From Sessilibacter corallicola (lineage in GTDB: Bacteria > Pseudomonadota > Gammaproteobacteria > Pseudomonadales > Cellvibrionaceae), in the NCBI RefSeq assembly GCF_021290925.1, contig NZ_JAJSLX010000003.1, forward strand, positions 434,001-498,000: 64,000 nucleotides of DNA. Reading direction: 5' to 3'. Made by a program: the position numbers and the translations under genes. The notes below the pieces were generated by a model. It was not told the origin of the DNA and searched no databases. It saw only the letters and a program-made list of their open reading frames with translations. Shown here piece after piece: positions 26,592 through 35,010 of this stretch (position 1 is the first letter of the stretch; each line of letters opens with the position of its first letter).

Positions 26592-26807
26592 ATGCGTCGA
26601 ATAGCGTCTTTCATAACCACCAATCTCTTGCTTCTTATTGCATTAGTATCACCTGTTTCAGCCCATCCCGGCCATGATCACAGCCATTGGCTGAGCCCTG
26701 CGATGCATTCTGTTTACTTTATTTCTATTCTTCTTTTAAGCGCCTGCCTTGCCTGGGGTGCGGTGTTATTATTCAAAAAAGTCACTGTTAACCGTAAAGG
26801 AAAATAA
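26592..26807 (+). CDS. small His-rich membrane protein linked to Ni-SOD
   Basis: The 71-residue protein has a signal peptide (about 1-24), a His-rich periplasmic N-terminus (HPGHDHSHW, residues 25-33) and one membrane helix (about 40-62) with a basic cytoplasmic tail. The His/Asp spacing suggests Ni2+ or another divalent metal. Its gene ends one nucleotide before sodN begins, so it is part of the sodN-sodX unit. I know no named family. A role in collecting nickel for SodN is inferred from composition and position. ATG 26592 has AAAAAGG about 10 nt upstream. Confidence 0.75.
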   Translation: MRRIASFITTNLLLLIALVSPVSAHPGHDHSHWLSPAMHSVYFISILLLSACLAWGAVLLFKKVTVNRKGK

Positions 26808-26808
26808 T

Positions 26809-27312
26809 ATGAAGGGTTATATCTTACTCAACTTATTGAATAAAGTTTTCAAGTTTGAAACTGTTCAAGCTCATTGTGATATTCCCTGCAAAATTTATGA
26901 TCCTATTATTGCGCAGATATCAGCGTTAAGTGTGGTTAGATTTTTGGATTTAATTGCAGAATTGGAAAAGAAAGATGAATTAACACTTGCCGATCAAGCT
27001 CAATTAAGTCGACTCGTTAAAGAAAAAGAAACTCACGTTGAGCAAGTTAAACATGAGGTTCGCGTAATTTGGGGTGATTACTTCAAACAACCTCAGTTCG
27101 ATCAATTTCCCGATGCGAGCAAACTCGTTCATGATCTTATGCTTGCCGGTTCTGCGTGTAAGCAACACATCGATCGAGACAAAGGCATGAAACTGCTTGA
27201 ACTTACCAATCAGTTTGCTGAAATGTACTGGGCTACGAAAAACGTCGCAACCTACAAAGCGAAAAGCCCTTATTTACCCGAAGAACTCGTGGTATACCCA
27301 AAGCTTCAGTAA
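26809..27312 (+). CDS. sodN: nickel superoxide dismutase
   Basis: The 167-residue precursor contains the nickel hook HCDIPCKIYDP. After removal of a 21-residue leader, His22 becomes the mature N-terminus, giving ligands His1, Cys2 and Cys6 as in known Ni-SODs (the classical enzyme has HCDLPCG). The remainder forms the helical bundle, with the conserved KLVHDLMLAGSACKQHIDR. It converts superoxide to O2 and H2O2 without iron or manganese. Start ATG 26809 has AAAGG upstream and places the leader at the usual length; the in-frame extension to 26749 lies inside the upstream gene. Confidence 0.93.
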   Translation: MKGYILLNLLNKVFKFETVQAHCDIPCKIYDPIIAQISALSVVRFLDLIAELEKKDELTLADQAQLSRLVKEKETHVEQVKHEVRVIWGDYFKQPQFDQFPDASKLVHDLMLAGSACKQHIDRDKGMKLLELTNQFAEMYWATKNVATYKAKSPYLPEELVVYPKLQ

Positions 27313-27602
27313 TGAAAATAAAACTGTTTAAAGTGAGTGGGGAAAGTATGCTCCCCACTTTTTTTGATGGCGACTACGTGGTTACCTGGCGCAGTCGTTT
27401 ATCAAAAATAACCATTGGTGATGTCGTTGCTATTGATCACCCAAGTTATGGCTTGATTATCAAGCGAGTTACCGAATTAAACGCCAACGGCTCTTGTTTT
27501 GTTGCTGGCGATAACCCCAACAGCACGCCTCAATCTTCGTTCGGATTAATTGATAAAAACCAAGTTTTAGGTAAAGTTATTTATCATTCATCACCGCGTT
27601 GA
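27312..27602 (+). CDS. sodX: Ni-SOD maturation protease (S26 signal-peptidase-like)
   Basis: This 96-residue S26-family serine protease lacks a membrane anchor. The catalytic Ser12 is in SGESMLPTF and the catalytic Lys51 in GLIIKRV, followed by the conserved VAGDNPNSTPQSS. SodX is the protease expected to cut the SodN leader and expose the nickel hook. The start codon overlaps the sodN stop by one nucleotide (TAATG), so the two are translated together. A bulged hairpin follows at 27682-27709. Confidence 0.9.
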   Translation: MKIKLFKVSGESMLPTFFDGDYVVTWRSRLSKITIGDVVAIDHPSYGLIIKRVTELNANGSCFVAGDNPNSTPQSSFGLIDKNQVLGKVIYHSSPR

Positions 27603-27681
27603 TCTCGGTGAAATATCCATCAAACTCTATCAGCCCTTTTCTTACTCCCTTTTTGCATCCCGGTTCTTAATCGACCTTCTC

Positions 27682-27709
27682 TGCACGCAAAATAATCTAT
27701 TTGTGCAGC
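27682..27709 (+). terminator. possible hairpin terminator after sodX
   Basis: CTGCA[cg]CAAA pairs with TTTGTGCAG around an 8-nt loop. No T-run follows (CAAAAAC), so assignment is weak. Confidence 0.3.
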
Positions 27710-27869
27710 AAAAACTATCAAAACGCAATTTTGCGATAGTCATTGATTAGTAATAGTTGTTGGTTTTTGATAAATCGGATGCTCACCACAGAATCCATCT
27801 AGTATAAAAACCTCTGTTTGATTTATACTCACTGGTCAAAATTTAATACCGTGAAAAGCTGATATAACA

Positions 27870-28514
27870 ATGAAAGTACTTTCTATTAATGTGTCACAAG
27901 TAAAAACTGTTCAGTATTTGGATAAGGAAGTCACGACCGGATTTTATAAACGCCCTTGCGACGGCCCTGTCACTGTTCGCAAACACAATATTGACGGCGA
28001 TAAGCAAGCCGACTTAGTCAATCATGGTGGTGAAAGCAAGGCGGTATACGCATTTTCATACCATCACTACGAATACTGGAAAAACGTATTCAATGAAAAT
28101 GATTTAAGTTTCGGCGCCTTCGGAGAAAATCTAACCGTATCGCATTTGGACGAAAATGAACTGTGCATTGGTGATCAAGTTCGATGCGGCACGGCTTTAC
28201 TGCAAGTCAGCCAGCCAAGAGTGCCCTGCTTTAAATTTGCAATGGCTTTTAACAATAAACAAGCACCTAAACTGTTTATCCAAAACTTCCATACTGGGGT
28301 TTATTTTCGGGTTCTCGAAGAAGGCCTTGTTAATACCGAAGATGAACTCAGTATTGAGCAAAAGCACCCCGACAGCGTAACGGTCAAAACTCTATTTCAA
28401 GCGTATTTCGATAAAAATGCCGACGATGCTGAAAATACTCTATTAAAAGCGTACGCAATGCCGGAATTATCTTCGGAATGGAAAAACGACATTAAGCAAA
28501 AACTCAAGTTGTGA
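27870..28514 (+). CDS. yiiM: MOSC-domain protein, YiiM-like
   Basis: The 214-residue protein is similar in layout to YiiM. It shows an N-terminal beta-strand region with DKQADLVNHGGESKAVYAF, then FGENLTVSHLDENELCIGDQV and the cysteine-bearing QVSQPRVPCFKF (Cys in the MOSC active site). It ends in the small C-terminal helical region of the YiiM group. MOSC domains carry sulfur and bind molybdenum cofactor; YiiM reduces 6-N-hydroxylaminopurine, detoxifying base analogues. It stands alone with its own promoter region and is slightly shorter than E. coli YiiM. Confidence 0.85.
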   Translation: MKVLSINVSQVKTVQYLDKEVTTGFYKRPCDGPVTVRKHNIDGDKQADLVNHGGESKAVYAFSYHHYEYWKNVFNENDLSFGAFGENLTVSHLDENELCIGDQVRCGTALLQVSQPRVPCFKFAMAFNNKQAPKLFIQNFHTGVYFRVLEEGLVNTEDELSIEQKHPDSVTVKTLFQAYFDKNADDAENTLLKAYAMPELSSEWKNDIKQKLKL

Positions 28515-28750
28515 TTACTGACCGAAAGCTTTTCGAACTTAAAGAAGGCTTTTGTTGGTATAGCAATGAAAAATGAATGAAGGTATGGATTATTACAGGA
28601 AGTATTTTAACTGTTTATAACACGCTGAAATTCAATGAACATTTTAAATATTAAACGTAAAATATTGTATTAATATTTTAATTAACGCAAATAAAAATTA
28701 GGGATGTGTAGAATGCCTTCTTGAATATAAATACAAAAGGATCACTACCA

Positions 28751-29404
28751 GTGAATGGCAAAAAAGTACTGATTGTTGGCGGAGCTTCAGGTATAGGAAA
28801 ATCCCTGGCGCTTAAAGCTTCCGAAGCTGGCGCCGAAGTTTACATAGCGTCGAGAAATGCCGACAAACAGGAAATAGAATCTAAAAATACGCATTGTCTT
28901 TCGGCAGATGTAACGGTAGAAAGCGATATTTGCGATCTCTTGGGTCAGATTGGCGAAATTGACCATTTAGCGGTAACGGTAAAATCACCTTTAGTTGTTG
29001 ATGATTTTAAAAATTTAAACGCAGAAGAAACGCGCTCAGCTTTTGAGACTAAATTCTGGGGGCAATACAACATTGCCAAACACGCGCAACACCAAATTCG
29101 CAAAGGCGGAAGCATTACCCTAACCTCCGGCACACTTGGACAAAAACCACACTCTGGATTCAGCACAATGAGTATTATCGCAGGTGCTGTTGATTCTCTT
29201 TCAAAAGCATTGGCATTAGAACTCGCCCCCATCAGAGTCAATGCTGTGGCACCGGGTTTTAAAACGTTGAAAGAAATGGAAGACAAAGTTCCGCTAGGAC
29301 TTGGCACCAGCGAACAAATGGCAAACTCGTATTTTTATTTAATGAACGACGACTATATTACCGGAACCACCATTGTCACTGACGGCGGAGCGCTGATTTC
29401 CTAA
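28751..29404 (+). CDS. short-chain dehydrogenase/reductase
   Basis: This short SDR of about 217 residues has the cofactor loop VGGASGIG, a TLTSGTLGQKPHSGFSTMS segment in place of the catalytic region, and APIRVNAVAPGF plus TIVTDGGAL at the end. The usual Tyr-x-x-x-Lys pair is not seen; the helix instead reads FSTMSIIAGAVDSL, so catalysis may be altered or lost. The start is uncertain. GTG 28751 has AAAAGG ten nt upstream and gives a normal SDR N-terminus; TTG 28721 would add ten residues with a distant ribosome-binding site. Substrate unknown. Confidence 0.8.
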   Translation: MNGKKVLIVGGASGIGKSLALKASEAGAEVYIASRNADKQEIESKNTHCLSADVTVESDICDLLGQIGEIDHLAVTVKSPLVVDDFKNLNAEETRSAFETKFWGQYNIAKHAQHQIRKGGSITLTSGTLGQKPHSGFSTMSIIAGAVDSLSKALALELAPIRVNAVAPGFKTLKEMEDKVPLGLGTSEQMANSYFYLMNDDYITGTTIVTDGGALIS

Positions 29405-29417
29405 ATTGAGCCATCCA

Positions 29418-29452
29418 CAAGTGCACGAATCATCAAAATATTCGTGCACTTG
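29418..29452. terminator. 13-bp perfect hairpin between convergent genes
   Basis: CAAGTGCACGAAT pairs perfectly with ATTCGTGCACTTG around a 9-nt loop, 14 nt after the SDR stop codon and before the convergent gene ending at 29494. It could stop transcription in either direction, though T-runs are weak. Confidence 0.6.
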
Positions 29453-29493
29453 ATTAGAAAACAAAAATTTTTATTACGTTAGTACTGAAAGAA

Positions 29494-30036
29494 TTATTTA
29501 GAAAAATAGCCTTTCTCAGACACAACTTTTCCTACCATAGCAAAGTGCTCTTCACTGCCTTGTACCCCAAAGACATCAACCAGCCGATTAATCATATTAA
29601 ACAAGCAAGCCACATTGGTGGCGTCTTCAATGGTTTCTTCTTTAATACCGGCGTTGCGCAATGGAGAAATATCCAATTCTTCCGAGATTTCATGGGAGTT
29701 CAGTGTTATTTTTTCCACGAACACTAACAATAGCCTTAAGTTTTCAGAAATACCTTGAATGCCTTCAACTGAATTTTCTAGGCTTGTCAGTAAGGCTTGA
29801 TCACCACCTAAATCTTTTATGATAGCTTTATGCGCTTGAACACAAAAAGTACAGTGGTTAAGTTTGGAAACGTGCGCAGCAATCAATTCTCTTTCGATTT
29901 TAGTTAATTCAGAATTTTCTATCATCGTATTTTGAAGAAATTCCAACACAGGCTGGTAATAATTTCCACGGCGCATAAAAACTTCCATAATTCCTTCGAA
30001 GTTTTTTGAATAGCTAAAATTACTCATTCTTGGCAA
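29494..30036 (-). CDS. AhpD-like carboxymuconolactone decarboxylase-family protein
   Basis: This 180-residue helical protein carries the redox motif HCTFCVQAH (C62, C65, H69), as in AhpD and peroxidase-related CMD proteins. ERELIAAHVSKLN precedes it, supplying the acidic proton-relay residue. Members reduce peroxides or relay electrons from a disulfide reductase; some use other substrates. It is cytoplasmic. It is 122 nt from the oxidoreductase gene upstream on the same strand, and the pair may respond to the XRE regulator that starts at 31702. Confidence 0.85.
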   Translation of the reverse strand: MPRMSNFSYSKNFEGIMEVFMRRGNYYQPVLEFLQNTMIENSELTKIERELIAAHVSKLNHCTFCVQAHKAIIKDLGGDQALLTSLENSVEGIQGISENLRLLLVFVEKITLNSHEISEELDISPLRNAGIKEETIEDATNVACLFNMINRLVDVFGVQGSEEHFAMVGKVVSEKGYFSK

Positions 30037-30158
30037 CCCATTTATCTATTTGAATAATCATTTCATTTTGACACTGGGCAACGCTGAAAGAAAAGTAGTT
30101 AGATATGAATAATTTCTAACATTTACGCACTAAAAAATATGAAAGCTTTTAATGATTC

Positions 30159-31103
30159 TTACAGATCGAGCATTAACACACCCGATCGCGCACGCGACAC
30201 ACAAACCAACATTCGATCATGTTTCGATTTGACAGAATCGCTTAAGCACTGATCACGGTGCTCAATAATCCCTTCAATGACGCCACATTCACAACGGCCA
30301 CAAACGCCCGCTCGGCAACCATTGTCTATCGTAACTCCGGCCCGCTCTAAAACATCTAAAACCGATTCCTCTGCTCCAACTGACAAACGCTTGCCGGTTG
30401 AAGCAAGTTCAATCTCGAATGGTTTGCCAGAAGCGTCAGTGGAAAAAGCTTCACAATGAATGTAACCGTCAGGTATTTCCAGATCTAACGCGATTTGCTG
30501 TACCGAACGAATAAGTGATTCTGGCCCACAGACATAAAAATGCGAACCCAGTGATTGTTTCTCAAGTAATCCGCGAATATCGCAACGGTGTCCACTTTCA
30601 GACAGATATGCAAAGAATTTATTTCCTACGCATTCACGTAATTCATCAATATAGACGCCGGATCGATCTCGATAACTGTAATGAAGTTCAAACTGGATAT
30701 CTCGAGAGATAAATTCCGGGATGTAAGACAAAAATGGGGTAACCCCTATGCCTCCAGCAATCAATACGTGTTTGCGTGCAGACCAAACAGGCGGGAAAAA
30801 ATTAGCCGGTGCGTCAATTAATAATTCGTCACCTTCTGCGACAAGATCGTGTAAATACGCTGAACCACCTTTTGAATCATCCTGTTTTCGTACGGCAATG
30901 ATATAAGTACCGGGTCTCTTTGGGTCGGTGATCAACGAGTAAGCGTTAGCAATTGGCTTTTCACCGGCAATATTAATCACAATGTGCGAACCGGGAGAAT
31001 ACGCCGGTAATGGATGATTGGACGGGACTAAAACAAACTCCTTCACCGCCGATGATAAGCGTCTGATACTTGCCACAGAAACAACATATTGCAGAGTTTT
31101 CAT
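30159..31103 (-). CDS. ferredoxin-reductase-type oxidoreductase (PDR/VanB-like)
   Basis: The 314-residue protein has an N-terminal flavin-binding domain (RRLSSAVKEFVLVP, YSPGSHIVINI), an NAD-binding domain (IAGGIGVTPFLSYIPEF) and a C-terminal plant-type [2Fe-2S] ferredoxin domain with cysteines in CRAGVCGRC plus DQCLSD. This is the reductase component of two-component oxygenases (VanB/phthalate dioxygenase reductase class). No oxygenase gene lies next to it, so its partner must be elsewhere or it has another acceptor. The gene is divergent from the XRE-cupin regulator. Confidence 0.88.
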   Translation of the reverse strand: MKTLQYVVSVASIRRLSSAVKEFVLVPSNHPLPAYSPGSHIVINIAGEKPIANAYSLITDPKRPGTYIIAVRKQDDSKGGSAYLHDLVAEGDELLIDAPANFFPPVWSARKHVLIAGGIGVTPFLSYIPEFISRDIQFELHYSYRDRSGVYIDELRECVGNKFFAYLSESGHRCDIRGLLEKQSLGSHFYVCGPESLIRSVQQIALDLEIPDGYIHCEAFSTDASGKPFEIELASTGKRLSVGAEESVLDVLERAGVTIDNGCRAGVCGRCECGVIEGIIEHRDQCLSDSVKSKHDRMLVCVSRARSGVLMLDL

Positions 31104-31136
31104 TGACGGTAATGCAAACCTATAAGTATTGAGTTA

Positions 31137-31152
31137 AGGAGCCTCTGATTAA
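31137..31152 (+). repeat. dispersed repeat, copy 2
   Basis: Identical 16-mer AGGAGCCTCTGATTAA to that at 18744. Here its TCTGATT forms a hairpin with AATCAGA at 31168-31174 followed by TTTTTT, so this copy looks like part of an intrinsic terminator on the + strand. Confidence 0.6.
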
Positions 31153-31613
31153 GACAACTAAATAACGAATCAGATTTTTTCTATTTCTAAGATTTATCGG
31201 ACGTTAAATTTTTACGGTGCCAATTTTAAACAAGAATGAATTTATCTTTTTTAGCTTATGGATTTATTTTTGAATGAGCACTATAAATTTATTGTATTTA
31301 ACGAGCACTCTTATTTTTATTCATAATTGATGAACAAATATAAGGCAAAAATAGTTTTATTTGTATAAATTAATTGTCGAATTTTTTTGCTTAAATAAGT
31401 CCGTGTACTCTCACAAAAGAATCAATTTTTAGCCAATTTTTATGATTCACAAAAATTTCACGTTGGCCGAAAAAATTCAATACATGTTTATAAAATGCTT
31501 TAATAGATTATTTTATTCTTAATATAATCAAAGTGTTACGAAATACTTTTAAACAAGCTAATTCACTTCCCGACTAATTTATTCTTCTCAAAACGGTTAC
31601 TTTAGAGACAATT

Positions 31614-31639
31614 TCGGCCGTTATTTATTGAACGGTCGA
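31614..31639. promoter_or_regulatory. candidate operator of the XRE-cupin regulator
   Basis: TCGGCCGTT and AACGGTCGA form an inverted repeat (8 of 9 positions) around an 8-nt centre, 62 nt upstream of the regulator's start. A related AACGGTT lies at about 31592. It is the only symmetric site close to the gene, so autoregulation through it is a reasonable guess. Confidence 0.4.
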
Positions 31640-31701
31640 TTTGCTAAGCGTATAGAAATACGGCAGAATTTTTATCGCTTTGCACTCTGGAGTTACTTCC
31701 G

Positions 31702-32289
31702 ATGAAAGATCCGAAGGACAAGAAATTAGAGTTGGGTCGATACATCGGCATGAAGGTGAAGAAGGCTCGTCGAAACGGCGGCCTTAAATTGGTTGACGTT
31801 GCCCGCATTTCTGGCATCAGTCAGGGAATGGTCAGTAAAATTGAAAACGCGCAAGTTTCTACCAGTTTAGAAACACTTGATCGTCTTTGTTCTGCAATAG
31901 GATTGTCCATTTCTCAATTGTTCAGCGACTACGACCGACCTGACGGCGACGCTCATTTCACTAAATCCAATCAAGGGTTAGAGGTCGTTCAACGGGGCAC
32001 CGAAAAAGGCCAGATATATCAGTTACTCAGCTACAAACACGCGACAATCGAACCGTTTATTATTACGTTAACAGACACAAGTGAAACCACCACCACCTTT
32101 TCACATTCAGGTGATGAGTTTATTTATTTAATCTCTGGGAAACTTGTTTATCGTCACGGTAACTCGCTGTTTGAAATGGAACCTGGTGACAGCTTAACGT
32201 TTAACGGAGAAATACCTCACGGGCCAGAATCGCTCGTGGAAACACCGATAAAATTATTATCGGTAATCAGTGCTCAGGAAGATTCTTAA
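31702..32289 (+). CDS. XRE-family regulator with cupin domain
   Basis: The 195-residue protein has a helix-turn-helix at about residues 12-66 (GLKLVDVARISGISQGMVSKIENAQ) and a cupin_2 fold at about 115-190 (HSGDEFIYLISGKLVYRHG, EPGDSLTFNGEIPHGPES). Regulators of this plan (PuuR/SutR-like) sense small metabolites through the cupin. Neighbours suggest it controls the divergent oxidoreductase/AhpD-like genes or the TonB receptor at 32431; this is inferred. Its ATG is preceded by GGAG. A bidirectional terminator follows. Confidence 0.88.
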   Translation: MKDPKDKKLELGRYIGMKVKKARRNGGLKLVDVARISGISQGMVSKIENAQVSTSLETLDRLCSAIGLSISQLFSDYDRPDGDAHFTKSNQGLEVVQRGTEKGQIYQLLSYKHATIEPFIITLTDTSETTTTFSHSGDEFIYLISGKLVYRHGNSLFEMEPGDSLTFNGEIPHGPESLVETPIKLLSVISAQEDS

Positions 32290-32312
32290 ATATAAGGTTT
32301 CTGATGAACCTC

Positions 32313-32348
32313 AAAAAGTGATCCCAGATTTTCTAGGACCACTTTTTT
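32313..32348. terminator. bidirectional terminator
   Basis: AAAAAGTG pairs with CACTTTTTT, extended by TCC/GGA, with T-runs for both directions. It sits between the convergent XRE gene and TonB receptor gene. Confidence 0.7.
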
Positions 32349-32430
32349 ATTTTAATAAAAAGCTATTAGTGAATAATATTTTTCACTAATTGATGGATTT
32401 ACGCAAAATAAATCCATCAAGACTAAATTA

Positions 32431-35010
32431 TTAGAATTTAGCCGAACCTCTTATGTACCAGAACGCACCATTAAATCCAAACGGTGAAGTCACCGCAAAA
32501 CGCTGACCTACAAATTGTAGAACGCCATTTGCTTCGTCTTCAGGGAATTCATCAAAGATGTTTTCGCCACCAATGGTAATTGAATATTTATCTTTAAAGG
32601 TAAAGGTAGATTCAATATCCACTAGGATTTCGCCGTCGTATTCAAATGCGTCTGAACCATCGCCTGGACCGAACAAACCACCGGTTGATGCCCAATCGTC
32701 GTAACGATTGAAGCGAACACTACCGGTGTAGCTGTCTTGAGAATACTCAAAGGTCAGTACTGAGCGATGTTCAGGAATTTGATTTTCTAAATCGAAAACA
32801 CGACCGGCGTTGATGGTGTTGTTATCAACGTCAGAAATTTCTTGCTCGTTGTAGTTATGACGTAAAGACACGTCTAAATAACCACTGCCAATATCGAAGG
32901 TTGAGGTGATATTAAGATCTACACCAGAAACTTCGGAAGTAAAACCATTCACGAAATAGTTAACGTTGGCGCCCTGCAACAAGGCTGCGTTTTCAACACC
33001 GGCATCGTTTAATAACGCTAACTCGTCATCGCCAATGGTGAAGTTACGTAACGCAATACGATCTTCAATCTCGATGTCGTAGTAATCTAGCGTAATGGTG
33101 GTGCTGTTACCCAGGCTATACACCAAGCCCAAGGTATAACTGGTGGATTCTTCTGAATCGAGGTCTTCTGCACCCAATGCTCTGGCAATTGGGTTAGCCA
33201 CTGGGAAAGTACCACTTGGCACAAGGTTACCGCTGGAATCCGAGGTAGTGGTTACATTCAGAGTATTAACCTGACCGGGCGTTGGTGCTCGGAAACCGGT
33301 GTTTACGGTACCGCGAATAGCGAAACTGTCGTTAATTTGGAAACGCGAAGAAATCTTCCAATCCAACGTGCTATCAAACTCGTTGAAATCCTCGTAACGC
33401 AACGCAACCGCAGCAGACCACCAATCGGTGATATCGCCTTCTAAATCAACGTATGCCGCGTAACTTTCACTTCGGAAGCTGCCTGCAGAATCCTGTGAGA
33501 AACCTTGGAAACCGTCAGAGCCGACACCAAATTCGGCAAAGGTTGGGCCCGTTGCTGTGGAGGCAGCATCGCCTGCGCCAATTTTGTAAACCTCTTCGCG
33601 CCACTCAACACCAAAGGCGAGGTTTAGCGGTAGATCAGACCAGCTCTGCACGAAGTTTGCGTTAAATCCATTTTCTTCCTGGGTCAAAGTACCTGGACGG
33701 AACGTAGTTGGCGAAAGAATACCCAAACTTGGGTTGATGGAATTGCGCAGCAAATATTCAACTTCGTTTTCTTCGGCACGAACACGAACGTCATAGCTTA
33801 ATTCTTCGTTTAAATCCCCTTTCAGACCCAATACAAACGAGTAATCCGTGATATCAGCACCGAAAGACGGCGTGTAACCACCTGGGAATTGGTCAGCAAT
33901 TGGGTTTTGCAACACAAAACCGCTAGCGCTGGTAGCACTAGGCGTTAAGTAATCAGCTGGGTTTAAGCCTTGGGCAACAATGCTGTTAACCAAATCTAAG
34001 CCCGCATCGTCAGCAATACCATCGGCATTTGCGTCGGTAAACAAGGTGTTACGCGGCGGTAAAGCGATGTTATCTGCCGCTGTCGGTAATACGGGACCAC
34101 GATAGAAAAAGCTCGAAAGCGTTTCGTTCTCTACGTAACTGAAGTGGCTGTAGACGTCAGTGGTGTCGTTAATGGCAATGCCAGAGTTCGCGAAGAACTT
34201 GATGGTTTCGATATCAGGATCACCCCAACGTTGGCCCAAACCATTTTCTGGAACCAAGTCATCGCCAACAATATCGCCTACTGCCGCCGCATCCGGGCGA
34301 GCGATACCGCGCGAAGTGACATTCGAAGAAGCGTGTTCAAGAGTGACATTTAAAAAGCCGTTATCACCGAGCGCAAAACCTGCGTTACCGCTCACGGTAA
34401 AGCGTTCACCGTCGCCTGAATCGTAACCGCCGTACTGGGAAGACAAACTAAAGCCTTCACTGTCGTCATTAAGAATGATGTTAACCACACCGGCAATGGC
34501 ATCCGATCCATACTGCGCAGAGGCACCGTCACGCAAAACTTCAACACGCTTAATAGCAGCCGATGGGAAAGCGGAGAAATCAACGCCCTGAGAGCCTTGG
34601 TTTACTGTTCCTAGCGGTGCAAGCTGAAGGTTCACGAGTGCAGAGCGATGGCGGCGAGCGCCGTTCACCAGCACCAAGGTGTGGTCTGGCGATAAATTAC
34701 GCAAGGTAACCGGTCTAACAAACGCGGTGCCATCGGCAATTGGGAAACGCTGGGTATTTAAAGACGGAGAAATTTTGCTCAGGGAGTCCGTCAAATCGAA
34801 AGACGCTTGGTTCTGAAGGTCACCACCACCGAGTACATCGATAGGTGAAAGTGTTTCTGTCGGCGATAAACCTTCTTTTCGTGTGCCAGTAACAACAACT
34901 TCTTCCAGTTGCTGTGCTAATACGTCACTGGCAATTAAGCTCGCGCCAATACTAACGGCAGCGATAGCTGTTCTAAGGTGTGTGGAATTTTTAGTTCTAA
35001 ATGATCTCAT
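32431..35010 (-). CDS. TonB-dependent receptor, unknown substrate
   Basis: The 859-residue outer-membrane receptor has a signal peptide (about 1-32). A TonB-box-like LEEVVVTGTRKEG and a plug domain (VTLRNLSPDHTLVLVNGARRHRSALV, then VLRDGASAQYGSDAIAGVVNIIL) follow, then a long barrel ending in an aromatic residue (SAKF). The plug resembles receptors of marine bacteria for organic substrates rather than classical siderophore receptors. There is no Fur box upstream, so iron control is unlikely. Substrate unknown; a carbohydrate or other polymer-derived compound is possible. Confidence 0.88.
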   Translation of the reverse strand: MRSFRTKNSTHLRTAIAAVSIGASLIASDVLAQQLEEVVVTGTRKEGLSPTETLSPIDVLGGGDLQNQASFDLTDSLSKISPSLNTQRFPIADGTAFVRPVTLRNLSPDHTLVLVNGARRHRSALVNLQLAPLGTVNQGSQGVDFSAFPSAAIKRVEVLRDGASAQYGSDAIAGVVNIILNDDSEGFSLSSQYGGYDSGDGERFTVSGNAGFALGDNGFLNVTLEHASSNVTSRGIARPDAAAVGDIVGDDLVPENGLGQRWGDPDIETIKFFANSGIAINDTTDVYSHFSYVENETLSSFFYRGPVLPTAADNIALPPRNTLFTDANADGIADDAGLDLVNSIVAQGLNPADYLTPSATSASGFVLQNPIADQFPGGYTPSFGADITDYSFVLGLKGDLNEELSYDVRVRAEENEVEYLLRNSINPSLGILSPTTFRPGTLTQEENGFNANFVQSWSDLPLNLAFGVEWREEVYKIGAGDAASTATGPTFAEFGVGSDGFQGFSQDSAGSFRSESYAAYVDLEGDITDWWSAAVALRYEDFNEFDSTLDWKISSRFQINDSFAIRGTVNTGFRAPTPGQVNTLNVTTTSDSSGNLVPSGTFPVANPIARALGAEDLDSEESTSYTLGLVYSLGNSTTITLDYYDIEIEDRIALRNFTIGDDELALLNDAGVENAALLQGANVNYFVNGFTSEVSGVDLNITSTFDIGSGYLDVSLRHNYNEQEISDVDNNTINAGRVFDLENQIPEHRSVLTFEYSQDSYTGSVRFNRYDDWASTGGLFGPGDGSDAFEYDGEILVDIESTFTFKDKYSITIGGENIFDEFPEDEANGVLQFVGQRFAVTSPFGFNGAFWYIRGSAKF

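Larger units (their letters stand above)
31104..31701. other. AT-rich divergent promoter region
   Basis: The 598 nt between the oxidoreductase and the XRE regulator contain no gene. They hold the dispersed repeat copy at 31137, a TCTGATT/AATCAGA hairpin followed by six T (31144-31180, + strand) and an operator-like inverted repeat at 31614. The rest is AT-rich without further structure visible by eye. Confidence 0.6.
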
